From Parelaphostrongylus tenuis (lineage: Eukaryota; Nematoda; Chromadorea; Rhabditida; Metastrongylidae): a stretch of 64,000 bases of DNA. Shown here in pieces: positions 39,361 through 51,000 of the stretch. The stretch lies in contig JAHQIW010006010.1 in the NCBI GenBank assembly GCA_019055375.1, positions 78,158 to 142,157 on the forward strand. Reading direction: 5' to 3'. A model generated the notes under the pieces. That model did no database searches. It saw only the letters and a program-made list of their open reading frames with translations, and had not been told where the DNA came from. How positions within the stretch are numbered: position 1 is the stretch's first letter; each line of letters begins with the position of its first letter. The position numbers were made by a program, and so were the translations under genes.

Positions 39361-39690
39361 CCGTCATTAGTTTCTCCCTCCGATACTTGATTATTGGTGA
39401 TTCTTGGCTTTAGTATTCTCTATTCAGGAATTTAGAACAAAAATTTCCTGAGTGAAAAGTGTCGTTCTCAAAACGTGATGCTTTTCGTGTTTCTTGAGTG
39501 AAATGAACTGTCTGAGGGGTAGTGGGGAATGAAAAGTGTTTTTTACTGGTGTCTGCTGTAATTCTTCGATAATGACATAGGAGCATAAATGATTGTACAG
39601 ATGAATGATTTTGATGAAGAGGTAAATTAAGTGGGAGATCATCACCATTCCTGAAATATACAGAGACCTCATTATTTAGAGTTTTTACAG

Positions 39691-42600
39691 GTGGATTAGC
39701 CGGTGGATCGCGTTTGGTTGTGAATCGACGTCGACAAGAGGGTAATCCGGTACTGAAGTATGTCCGCAACGTACGCTATGAATGGGGAGACGTCGGTGCA
39801 GATTTCGAGTGTGGTCCGACTTGCGGTGTGGTCTACCTTGCTTTGAAGGTAAGACTTAGGCCAAAATTCCTTATGCTTACAGACTGGTCGCATTATGTTC
39901 CTCACTTTCCATGTCGTCTTTTTGAGATACCCTATAACAAGAATTTTTTGGTCGCGCTTTCGCTAATTCACGGTTTAAAATCGCAGCAGTCAAAATAATC
40001 ACTCATAGACGTTGGGTTAGGATATAAATCCTAATCGAAAGTCACAGTAAGATTTCTTGAATTTTTGTCTACTTTCTCAAACCTGCTAAAATTCGAAAGT
40101 TATTCCTGACTGTCAGTCATATCATCAAATCATATTTCGGACGTTGAAGTCAACTCTTATTCTTCTCAAAAAGTCAATAATTTCAGTACCACAGGCTGCA
40201 TCCAAACTACATTCTTTCACGGCTATCAGGAAAAGATGAGAACAAGTATGCATGTAGGGTGCGTAGTTATTTATTGTATTTTTTTGTCTATATAACGTTC
40301 TACCTAACACGTAACTTGCCGTATTCGTTGATACCACTGCATGAGTAGGCGGCAGACTAAATCGAATGTGCAGATTTCATTGCGTACTTGTCCCGAATAT
40401 TTATTTTCTCAAAAAACTTATTTGGTACAATTTTCACATTCGTTCCATGCCTCAGATATTGCGCTAGACGTTTTACACGAAAAGCTATTTTCTATATTGA
40501 TAATTTTCAAAGAATCTGTCGTCGAGCGAATCATTTAGTACAGACTAATATTTCGCGAATGTGTTGAGCATGATGGTTTCGCTCGCTATAGTGCTTCTTC
40601 ATGGTGAAGAGTTCTTCAAGCCAATGCAGCATGCTATATGATTGACCTCTTTTGTCAGGCGTCGATGAACCGTGGAGGACTGAAATTTTTTGATTATTTA
40701 ACATTGTTCAGTTCAAAGACCACCATTACCTATAATCACCACGTTGGAAGATTCTAGTCACGAGAAAGTAAAATTTTTACTTATGGAATGGCGCTTGGCC
40801 CGTCCTGAGAGAGAATTGTAGTAGACGTTCAGGGGCATCGATCCGCATCAATGGCTCTGAAAAAGACGGAACGCTTGAAACGCCAGCCAGATAAATATGT
40901 TCTATGTAAATGTAAATATATGTAAATATGTTGTTTTATCAACTTCGTAGTACTGGCTTAATCAATAAAAAACATATGATTGATTATAATGCTGGAATTA
41001 AAGTCTATTTGCAAATTAATATTGATAGATTTATTATACGAAGGACCAGCCATACTCTCCAAATACTGAACATTGGACGATAATGACTACAGTTTGAAGA
41101 AGATTACTTTCTGAGTTAATCAGTAGGTGATGCGCCATGGATTAGAACGATGAATCCACCAACTTCACATTATGAACACCTCCTTCGTCTTGGTTCACAT
41201 ACACTAGCTGAGAACAGAATTCCTACAAATGATGATCTTCATGCCCTTATGTTACCGTTGCGTCAAATCCTACAAAATGCTGCTGATCTTGTCGTCTTAC
41301 AAATTGGTTTAATTTCCAGAATAAATAAGTCATTGCCTCCTGTTATGAACGATACTGTCTCACTGAAATTCTACTAAGCGGGGAAGATCATTTGATTCAC
41401 AACAGGAGAGACATTTCTTAGACCACTTAATTCTCTCAGGTGTATTTGGAGCATCATAACCTTGCTAAGAAGCAGTAAAAGCATAAGGAATCTTGAGAAT
41501 CAAAAAAGAGAAGTGCTTTGAGAGGACCATCATGTTCATTATACTTATTTGTCACACACTTAAACCAAGCCAATGAAGGACGCTTTGCAAGTTTTTCTCT
41601 CAAGATAAAATTAGAATGCAGAAATCACGTTAAACCTTCTCCATGATCCCATCGTGGTACAGGTTTACTAGACTTTTGATCCCTCCATGTTTGACAGATT
41701 TGTGGAAGGCTTGTATGGGAAGTTCCCACGCACCCACACGATTTGGCACTACTCCAACACGTCCATCCCAAGATTCTAGGGAGAGTCTACACGACAGGAG
41801 TTCGATTGTATTCTTGGAGACCAGAGATCCATAGGCAACGGTGTAGGAACGAATCGAATTTTGAAAAATGTGGCGATGCGCAATATGTGTGATGTTGGAT
41901 GATCGAAAGAATGAGTACGTATAAACGTGCATCTAAATTATTCATTAGTAACATTTTCAGATCTTGCTTACTCTATGCAACGTTGATGAGCCTCGTCATA
42001 CACTACGCGAACTTAATTTACTCTGCTACCGCATGGACTGGACACTAGTTCTGTGCTACTCGGTAAATTCCAACCCATATGCATCTGGACTGATGAGAAA
42101 TGATGAAAAATATAATGTTCTGCGACATTTGCCATTCTTCTAATAAATGACATACTTAGGTGGAAGAAGCGGCTGAATATATCGAAAACTTCAAGCTTTC
42201 GGACAGTAGAGATCCTGCATTCAAGTAAGAAATTTCTACAATTTTATTCTTTATTTTTTATTCGATTCAAAATCACAGTGCTTTTTTTCACTGTGCGGGT
42301 TCCAGTACTTCTAGCATTCAGTTCGTTTTTCGTCTTATTTTTGAACGGCGTAGAATAATGGTTGAGCGAGCCTCCTTGGAATCTCGAGAACAGCCTTGCT
42401 GTGGGTTTAGACTGCCGGAGAAAGGTGGGGAGTGGAGTTTGGCTCCACGCCCTACGCGACGGACATCACAGCCACTCGGCCATGGTGCTCAAATTGTACA
42501 TTATAGCTTGGATTTTGGAAAAAAGGCCCATGGTGAACTTTATTTGTGATGTAGTACAATAGAAATTTCCACGTACAAGTGGAAACCAACCGTTTATAGA

Positions 42601-45592
42601 TCACATGGACTGTGAATATAGCTCCCATATCGAAATAACAGTCTTACTATAATGAGTCATATCATGTGTGATTGCGAGGCATTCCTCTCAGCGGTTCATG
42701 CTTGCACTATAGCTTTTGTCCAAAATGCGTACTTCCAAACAGTATATAATATGGTCTCCACGTGGACAACTCAGCGGAAGACTCATGAAAAGCTGTGACT
42801 ATGCGAGAGTGCGAGAACGGCGAAACGTATGTCGACCATTCAAAATGCCTGACCAAACTTCTTCAAAGGCTTAAAACATTCTGTCAGACTATATAGAGTT
42901 TTTACAGTGTAGGTATGTTGGAAAATTGTTTTGCGCATGATGCAATTTAAATCTAGGTTTGGTGATCTTTTTCTGTTGATGTAATGGAGTTGTTTGGCTA
43001 ACTGGGTTGTGGGCAACCCGATTTTCCCATGCTCTGAAGAAGGTGAAACTGCCGAATTGTCAGCTTATGGAGTAAATCGTATTGTAACAAATTCGTGCTA
43101 GACCTACAAAGGAAATTCTGCGAATTCATTAGTTTGCTCAAATTTGTCCACGAGGCGCAAAGTTTTTTTCTTCTTTAAAGGTGGGATTACAATTTTGTGC
43201 GGCCTCCAAAATGACTTATTTTCCTAAAGGCTAGTATTTCGAACATTGAAGCATCGTTAGTATTGTATCCTGATAACAAACGATGGACAAGTTGTATCTG
43301 GTTCGTAACCGACGTAATATTTGACATTGTTCCGCGCAGCAGTGACTCAGTGGAGAAATTCGAGAACTGTGCGTTAATAGGGATGTTTATGATCCTTATA
43401 GAGTATTCCTTCAACTGATTTTTGAATGTTGAATAAAATTTCCTCAATAGTTAAAAAATCAATCTAGAATTTTCTAAAATATATGCGCAAAAGCGGCAGC
43501 CCTATACCAGCGGTGCATCCGTGGCCTCCATCATGATCAAAATTCCAGTTGTACAATATTCCCAATGCTTGAAGACGATCCACAACTACAAAAAATGCAA
43601 GAGAGCACATTTTGTAGCTCTACGAAATCAGAATCTGCTAGAAAATGTTGTTTCCTATTAAGAACGATCAATAGGTTCTAGTCATTCATGATTAAATTCG
43701 CTATGGATTGAGATAGGGGCGAATAGTGTGGAGGTCAGCAATGCAGAGTATCACCAAGCAAGATTATAAACAAAGCGCCGGTTTGATCCTCTCCCCAAAA
43801 ATTCTTTGACAATAATCAGAGAGCGCCTTAGGGAATGCCTTAGCTTGCCTTCCTTCAATACTGCAAGGAGAACTAGCCAGCATTTTTTGTCATTCACGGA
43901 GAAGACAAAAAGTATCGAACAGCAGCTGAAGCAAGCCGTCTGAAATTTCAAAGACCATTATGGAGAACGAATGCCAGGGAACGAATCATATGCAATAAGC
44001 GGTGGGATCCGCACAGTATATTGTGATGAAGGATCGTGTTTAAAAAATGAGTTGAGACATATCGGTTCAACGTTAGAAGCGTGTTGCTTTTCTCAACGTA
44101 TGAATCATTTAATACAATTGAGAATATGTTATTGTTGGACTTCATATTCCAAAAGCTTTTTTCTAGCTTTTTACGAAATTCGGTATTGCATCTAAGCGAT
44201 ATATGCACGTTTCGACGGTTTCGCCCGTCTCATCAGTATAACACATCCCATACTAAGAGTAGCAGAGAGGGAAGATGTCATAGTGATAGTCAAGTGAATT
44301 ATCACGTGTTCCACCAACTTTCTTTCAGTCGATGTTTTACGGTTGTTATCATACAAACATGCCATTTTATTTGACTAACTTTTAGAACTCTAAAGAAAAG
44401 TGCTAATTCACTTAGCAGGCACTGTGGCATCTTTCCCCTTTGTCAAGCTCAATAGGGTTCGTGCGTTACTGATACAATGGTCGAAACCGTCGAAAATGTG
44501 CGTATATTGCTAAGGTGCGATACCAAACATCGGAAAGGCCAATTAAGAAAGTCTGTAGAATCGTATGTACTGATGTTCTCCATTTAGGTCTTCGCTCGAA
44601 TATAAGGCTACTTAGTTCATATTATTTTTATGGTCCATAAAACTGTTTAGCGACCAAATATAAAATTATATATGAAATTCAGTAGTTATCAGAGTCATTT
44701 GTTTCAGACTATTTTTTTCTTCCAGGAAACCCGTATTTGTTCCCACTGATGAGAAAACTGCTTTGAACAACGCCGCTATCGCAATTCTAACGGGTGCCAG
44801 AAGTGTAACGAAAACAGACGCACAAAGGTCTGCTGTTCATTGCGTTTGCATCAGAGATTTCCAAACTTACTGAACCTGACATAGACATAACCAAGAGTAT
44901 TGAGTGATTTACAAAACATTCGACATTAGACGGGAAATTGAACCCTCGTTTCACGCATACCGGGGGCACATGCTACCACTACACCACCGATGCCGCCGCT
45001 TCGTTACTAGTTTTTCTAACAGATTATTAATCTGTTTATTTGTTTGTTTATTGATTTTACACGATCCGTGTTCACTGTGCGGATCTCGGCAATCCTTGCA
45101 TCTGATTACTTTCCTCACACTCATTGACCACAAAGGTCTTCAAAGACTTCACGTGTTGCTCCGGCTACTGCTTGAGGGTTTCGTCATCCTTATAGATGGA
45201 ATGTCGTAGAATACTCGTCGAGTCGATTGTACTCGCAGTCTCGGAACTACCCGAGCTAATGCATTCCTAGGCGTTCAACTGATTTATGGTAAAAGTGTTG
45301 GAGAGGGGACCGAACCAGCACATGACCTACCACCTCGTTTCCTGACGAACTGCCTAACTAACTACTGAGCTACCCCGTTCTCAGACATAACTTCAGAGTA
45401 ACTAATGTTATATTCTTTTTTTTTCTATCACGCTGAACTAAATTTTTAAAAGATTTTAGGCTTCTGTTCAACTTTGGTACACTGAAGGCAATCAGCGAAG
45501 CATCCGAAGAGCAATTGGCACTCTGCCCGGGTCTTGGTCCAATTCGTGCCAGGAATCTGTACAATTACCTAAGAACTCCATTTACAAGTTGA
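39691..45592 (+). CDS. ercc-1: ERCC1 DNA excision-repair protein, conserved exons 2-7
   Basis: Exons are 39691-39848, 40187-40258, 41961-42062, 42160-42224, 44726-44827 and 45460-45592 (TGA). All junction phases agree, and with exon 1 the protein is 229 aa. ERCC1 is the non-catalytic partner of the XPF nuclease in nucleotide-excision and interstrand-crosslink repair. The nuclease-like central domain shows GNPVLKYVRNVRYEWGDV (residues 37-54), YHRLHPNYI (73-81) and ILLTLCNVDEP (97-107). The C-terminal tandem helix-hairpin-helix shows AILTGARSVTKTDAQ, FGTLKAISEASEEQLALCPG and the hairpin CPGLGP (208-213). It ends TPFTS, placing a Phe where human ERCC1 has Phe293, which docks into XPF. Introns hold S1, S2, tRNA-like and hammerhead-like repeats. 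Confidence 0.93.
42275..42490 (-). repeat. S1 SINE-like element, copy 3 (ercc-1 intron 5)
   Basis: The minus strand starts CATGGCCGAGTGGCTGTGATG (an intact box A), passes through a CTCCGGCAGTC block and ends GAACCCGCACAGTGAAAAAA. It begins about 50 bp after ercc-1 exon 5. Confidence 0.75.
43031..43064 (+). ncRNA. Hammerhead-like motif (degenerate)
   Basis: GCT, CTGAAGA (43034-43040), extra A, GGT(GAAACT)GCC hairpin, GAAT in place of GAAA, TGTC, AGC. The 3-bp stem I (GCT/AGC) is kept. The GAAA change should inactivate it. Confidence 0.45.
44200..44245 (-). ncRNA. Hammerhead-like motif with near-perfect core
   Basis: The minus strand reads CTGATGA (44236-44230), a 5-bp stem II GACGG(GCGAAA)CCGTC, GAAA (44213-44210), then CGTG. 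Both conserved strands and stem II are intact. The base after GT is G rather than A, C or T, and stem I pairs poorly, so cleavage here is doubtful. Located in ercc-1 intron 5. Confidence 0.55.
44930..44994 (-). repeat. Gly-type tRNA-like sequence
   Basis: The minus strand reads GGCATCGGTGGTGTAGTGGT and then GAGGGTTCAATTTCCCGTC. It is the same family as 60529-60601, with an imperfect T-arm. Confidence 0.5.
45045..45385 (-). repeat. S2 tRNA-derived SINE-like element, copy 1 (ercc-1 intron 6)
   Basis: The minus strand begins GGGGTAGCTCAGTAGTTAG (box A), then CTGGTTCGGTCCCCTC (box B). The body contains CTCAAGCAGTAGCCGGAGCAA and the end GATCCGCACAGTGAACACGG. It shares head and body blocks with 51640-51957 in the same orientation. 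Confidence 0.6.
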
Positions 45593-45787
45593 ACCATCAG
45601 ACGACCATATTGGTTTTTTGTGTGATCTGTGTGACCTTATTTTTTCGACTGTCCTACTTTATGAACTTTCTGTCCATTTTCTTGATGTTTCATTATTTTC
45701 AATAAGGCATCAAATTTATCCCCTCGTTCATATCGTGATTTCCAAAGTGTTTTTTTTATCACACAATTTCTTCAAGTTTGCACTTAA

Positions 45788-46309
45788 ACCACCTTTTTGC
45801 AAATTTCATGGTATATTTATGAAAATTGCTCTTGGTTTAAGGTTTTATGGCAATCATGGGAAGCTGAAAATTGCAGAAAAAACGACCTAATTAGAAAAAA
45901 CTGAGCTTTGACCTCAAAAAGCTCGTACGGAAAGTTGATTCAACCCATGATAGGTAAAAATCCGGCGGTACCTAACTTCGAAATATCTCGAAACTTCGAA
46001 ACCTTTTGATTTTTTGTGTTGGCGACTATTTTCACTTGTACCAATCAAGTCGTTTTCTCGTTTTCTTTTTGAACGTCGTAGAGTACTGGTTGAGCGAGTC
46101 TCCTAGCAATCGCGAAGGTATCCTGGTTCTGGTGTTCGTTGCTAACCGCTGGAGAGTCTTAGGGGCGGGGCTTAGTCCGCGCGCGCCGTGACGAGCATTG
46201 TCACCACTCGGCCAGGTTCCCAGCCCTCAACCCATTGAGCCATGACCCAACGTTACGAAGGGGTTTGTTGAGTTTCAAGGATTTGTCAAGAAATATGTCA
46301 TTTCATAAA
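45788..46309. repeat. R2 repeat, copy 1 (contains an S1 SINE, minus)
   Basis: It aligns with 63490-64000 from ACCACCTTTTTGCAAATTTC to GTCATT. The S1 part (about 46035-46255) reads on the minus strand with two box-A-like heads in series: ATGGCTCAATGGGTTGAG and, about 30 bp on, TGGCCGAGTGGTGAC. Confidence 0.7.
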
Positions 46310-47007
46310 ATAATATGTTATAATATGTTATAATATGTCAATATGTTCATTTCCGAATGCTCCAGTTACATCTATCTAGGTCGTGAAATCAACATGATGA
46401 ACGACCTAGCCCCAGAGTTGAGCAGGAGGAAACGAGCGGCTTGGGGAACGTTTAAGAGCATCGAAGATGTAGTGAAGAGGACAAAGAACATCCGACTCCG
46501 TGCCCACCTTTTCGACTCGACAATTATCCCTGCCCTAACGTATGCAGCAGAAACCTGGTCGCTACGTAAGCAGGATGAAAGATCACTTGCCGTTATCGAA
46601 CGCGCAGTCGAAAGGTCGGTGCTAGGAGTATCTCGTATTTCGCAAATGAGACAAAGGATCCGAAGTTCCGACCTACGTCAACGATCGAAAATCAGAGACG
46701 CCGTTCTATACGCCAGGATATCGAAAATAAGGTGGGCCGGACACGTGATGCGCTTCAACGACAACCGATGGACGAGAGCCGTTACCGACTGGATTCCTCG
46801 GGACGTCAAGCGCTCTAAAGGAAGACCACTGACCCGTTGGTCCGATTTCTTCACGAAAGCGATGGAAGAAAGATATGATGCTCAGCGAATTCCTAGAGCA
46901 AGGAGGACCCACTGGGCTACTCTTGCACGCGATAGGGAAAAATGGAAGAGTTGCTGGTACCCGCTCGGGCCACTCGACGATCAACGGGACGACAGGTGAT
47001 ACAGGTG
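46310..47007 (+). mobile_element. 5'-truncated RTE-type non-LTR retrotransposon (3' end)
   Basis: A 218-codon frame (46343-46999, TGA) carries YLGREINMM, FDSTIIPALTYAAETW, KIRWAGHVMRF and GRPLTRWSDFF. These are typical of the C-terminal part of RTE-clade reverse transcriptases common in hookworm genomes. The endonuclease and the polymerase core are missing. Just after the stop is a short repeat tail (ACAGGTGAT twice). The 15-mer ATGTCATTTCATAAA occurs at 46295-46309 and 47008-47022, a probable target-site duplication. A tandem ATAATATGTT-type run sits at the 5' edge. Confidence 0.85.
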
Positions 47008-47147
47008 ATGTCATTTCATAAATAAATGTTCTGAAACGATGCGTATGGACTTGTGTTTGTCATTTGAGTGCTGGCGACGTATATTCCTCCTTATCATTGA
47101 CACTGTCTATTTGCCAAGATCAACGACTGCACTCTCCGTTTTTGTTT

Positions 47148-47196
47148 ACTCTCTCCCTCTCTTTTTCTCCCTCTTTCTCTCCCTCCCTCTCTCTTT
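47148..47196. repeat. CT-rich low-complexity tract
   Basis: Mixed CTCT, CCCT and TTTCT units over about 50 bp. Confidence 0.85.
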
Positions 47197-47990
47197 CATG
47201 ATTCAATGATAAAATAATCGAATGTAGCGAGAAGAAGCGTGTATGTGATTATTTAACCCTATGGGACGACGTGTACCAGTTCAGGTACACGATTGTTTGA
47301 AGGCATTTCTCGCTAGACAAAGTTTTTCTCTCAGACTCTTTGAAATCATTCGAAAGCTCAAATCTCTGCGATTTCAACGGTATATTTGTTTCTTGAAAAG
47401 CCGTTTTATCACGTTATAGCAGCGAAAGTAATATTGTATTGCACACTCAGTCTGCTTCATCTGGTCGGATAGAGCTTGTATATGGCTCTTCGCCAAACTC
47501 TTACTAGTCAATCGATAGCCCATATCTCGTGGATTTCGATACTATAATTCGTTTTCTGAAAAGTTATCATATAACGCTGTAGGAGCGAAGAGAAGATTAC
47601 GTTTCGAACTCAAAGCTTTTATTGTACAGAAAAGTTATATCTACACGAAAACCATATGACCATATAGAGAAAATCATGTAGTATCAGATTAATGCAAAAA
47701 ACGGAAGGTTTTAATTTCCAGATGGAGGAGAAACCTCAATTGAATAACGAAAATCGCACGCCTTTTGCGAAATGCACGCGCTGTGCGATCGATCGATTTA
47801 TCGATCGATCAACTACCGTCCCAAGACGGTTAACAAACATCGCACTATATCGAATTATTAGTCTGTCCACCAGGGAGCGGCTTTTTTGAATGAATTGAGA
47901 AATTCATATTGTCTTTGCCCACTATCGATTCAGTGTCGTTTATCCGGTGCTAAGCCACTTTTATCAGTAGTTTTATCTTGTTTCTACTGC

Positions 47991-48000
47991 TTCTTATCAG
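47991..48000 (+). other. Putative spliced-leader acceptor of nubp-1
   Basis: TTCTTATCAG|TTAGCCATG places a good nematode acceptor six bases before the start codon, with no upstream exon evident. Confidence 0.6.
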
Positions 48001-48006
48001 TTAGCC

Positions 48007-51000
48007 ATGGTGGACGACGTGCCTGCAAATGCGAATGCTGGCTGTCCAGGTGTTGGAAGTGTCGGGGCCGGCAAAGCACCCGGATGTGCTGGATGTCCCA
48101 ATCAGGTAAATTCACTTTGCGATAATTCCCCTACGTTTTTTTCCTTGTCGCTGATCCCTTGAAAGACGTTCAGCTGAAGTAGCCTCTTGTTCTGAATTTC
48201 CTCATCAAATGGTTGAATGATTGGACTTTGGTTTCCCTGAATCTGTTTGGAGGCTCCATGGCCCAGTGGTTGTGATGTTCGACGCAGCGCGCGTGGGGCC
48301 AAGCTCCACCCTCAACGCTCCCCGGCCATCAGCAAGAAACGCCGCAGCCTGGCTATCCTCGAGATTGCAAGGGACGTGCTCAACCAGTACTCTTCAGCGT
48401 TCATGAAGAAGACGAAAAAGCGATGGATTGCCAGAAGTACTGGGATCCGTGCAGTGAGGCAAAGCACTGTGAAGACGGATCAGTAACGTGTCAAAGTTGT
48501 TCGAACAGATTTTTGAGTCCTAGTCTTTGTTTCAAAGTGAAATTTCGGGATCTGGTGATTTTTTCCTACAAAATACACGCTGTACTAAGATGACCGTTGA
48601 CTGTAATTTTTCGAAATGAGGAAGAAGTTAAGGGGAGCTGTTCGACCGGCCAGTTGCCGAAGCCCGACGAGGATATCGCTGTCATTCAGGATCGCTTCAG
48701 CAGTATAAAACATAAGGTGGGACATTGTTCGACAAATTTTGTAATGTTTAGAGTAAGTGTTTCTCCTAATGGCTTTCTAATAAGAAGTTCTCGTTATTCA
48801 GGATCTCCTCAGTCTTACCAAATTTTTTTAGATTTTGATTCTTAGTGGTAAAGGTGGAGTAGGGAAAAGCACGGTGACCACGAATCTCGCTCGAGCTCTT
48901 GCTAATGACGCATCGAAGCAGGTATGCATCGACGATTTCGATTCTGTAGTTCTATCAATCTCGGAGGAAGATTATTTTCTTGTCAGTAGTCAATTTAGGT
49001 AGCGATCTTAGATGTGGACATTTGTGGTCCGTCTCAACCGAGAATGCTCGGTGTGGAGCAGGAAGAAGTGCACGATAGTGCTTCTGGATGGACACCGGTC
49101 TCCGTGAGAGAAAACCTCACCCTCATGAGCATCGCGTTCCTTCTTGGTACGTTGTGGTGGAGTTTGGTCTCGTCCCTCTAGCTTTTAGTTGAATTTTGCT
49201 CTTATACATTGGATGCCGTGGAATCAGTTGTCCTGTTCTATATCTGCTTCATTATTTTTCAGCTGATAAAATGACAACACCCAGTGTTATAGAGTAATGT
49301 GCAAAACTCTAGCGCCAAGCGGGACTAGAACCCGCACCTCACTCTTTCCGGGAATGCGTGCTCTACCCGTTACACTGCTGACGCATATTTTGCACATCGC
49401 TCTTTCTACGCTAAAGTGCACCGATCGGGTTCTAGTCCCTCCTGGCGCTAAAGTTTTGCACATCACTCTATAACACTGGACAACATCATACCACCGAAAA
49501 AAATACGGTTAAATAAAAAAAACAATTTCAAAATGACTACACTTTAGCATGATTTAGAATGTTCACATCTCATCATAACTCTGCTAAAAGGCAGTAAAAT
49601 AAACATTACAAAGCTATCATGTTTCCTAAGTATTTTATTCAATTTGTTCACTATTTGTCATCTTCATTTTCTACTTTTTGTTGAAATAGGTAGAAAATGA
49701 TAATATATTCGTATTTGCACACTGAGACTTACAAATATGCTCTGTGGCTTTTCTAAAGTATTTTCTAATTCCTTTCTTTATCGAGTGCTTTTGAGACCTC
49801 GTCTCAAACTTTATATAATCTGATAGCATATTTATGAACTCATTAAAGGCTTAAAATACTTTATCAGGCTATATTTTTCAAAAGTGTTCTAAGTTACCGT
49901 TTTTGCGAATTCTTCATTCTCAAGGAGAAAGTCTCCTTAATGTGTGATAGTGTGTATTTGTACTAAGGTTTGGGATGTATCGCGTTTAAGACTCTATCAT
50001 ATTGCTATATGGATTATGTTGTGGTAAGTGATATGAACTGAACGTTTTTTTCTTATAGGGAACAAAAACGATGCAGTCATATGGCGAGGTGCCCGCAAAA
50101 ACGGTATGATTAAGCAGTTTCTTCGCGATGTCGATTGGGGAGAGGTATCGAGAATTTCTTCAAGATTTGTTCTGATTTCATATTTTTCTCATCAAGGAGG
50201 TGCTATAATGGTATAACATTTTGTAAAGAAATATCGAGAAAGTTTTATTTGAACTAAATGAAAGTTCATATTACCTCGAAGTGTTGATTACTTTTTATAT
50301 ATGAAGCTATAACATATGTATTCATAAAGAAGAAGTTTATTCAACCTAGGAGAATTGAATGATGGAAAAAAATTCAACCTCAGACGGGAGCTAAACCGGC
50401 GTTTCACCCATACCACGGGTATGTGCTACCACTAGACCACCGACGCCATCACGGTTTGCCAACGCTCTTTCTTCGATATATCGCTATCGTAGCTATCAGC
50501 CACCAACCTTCAACAGGTTTGGTCGATTAAGCACATATCACTATAAACCCAGTTCAACTGACACTCGCTGTACATAATTTTTGGGACGTCTTATGTTTCG
50601 TTGCTTTTCCCTAGTCTTATGATGTTTCAGATATGTCTAAGGGATTAAGTGGTAAATAAAAATTCGATCTCAGAAAATCCCACCTGATAGCCATGATAGC
50701 GCTTTATCGAATGAATAGTGGTGGAAAACCAGTATACTCGCTAGTGTAGTGGTAGCACGCGCCCCTGAAATGGATGAAAACTGGGTTCAACTCCCTGTGA
50801 AGTCGACTTTTTGCTTACCACTCTGTCCTTCTAGGTTTATTCTTTGATATCAAAGTAATCTAGATCACTTATATTGCTACTATTCTCTTGATATCTGAGC
50901 GGACCTCGTCCCGCTCAAGATTTATCGAGTGAGCACCACTTGCTTGTAAAACATGAAGAGCACTTTTTTTTCCTATATTCCGTATGAGGTTTTCCAATTC

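Larger units (their letters stand above)
24014..39690 (+). other. Presumed 15.7-kb first intron of ercc-1
   Basis: No conserved exon was recognised. The stretch carries hammerhead-like motifs (26.0, 30.0 and 31.0 kb), an S3 SINE, a decayed mariner, tRNA-like sequences, a TTCAACTTT minisatellite and R1 copy 1 with its S1 SINE. A relic of ercc-1 exon 2 lies near its 3' end. Open frames at 32770-33075 (101 codons) and 34201-34521 (minus, 106 codons) have no homology that I recognise. Confidence 0.45.
45593..48006. other. ercc-1 to nubp-1 intergenic region
   Basis: It contains R2 copy 1, the RTE fragment, a CT-rich run (47148-47196), a hairpin GTGTACC(AGTTCA)GGTACAC at 47271-47290 and a GATCGATC-type palindrome near 47786-47811. 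The last 200 bp before nubp-1 are not repetitive and may hold its promoter. No AATAAA was seen close behind the ercc-1 stop; AATAAG occurs at about 45.7 kb. Confidence 0.5.

Noticed and set aside
46706..47014. 102-codon minus-strand frame
   Set aside because: It is the antisense shadow of the RTE reverse-transcriptase fragment.
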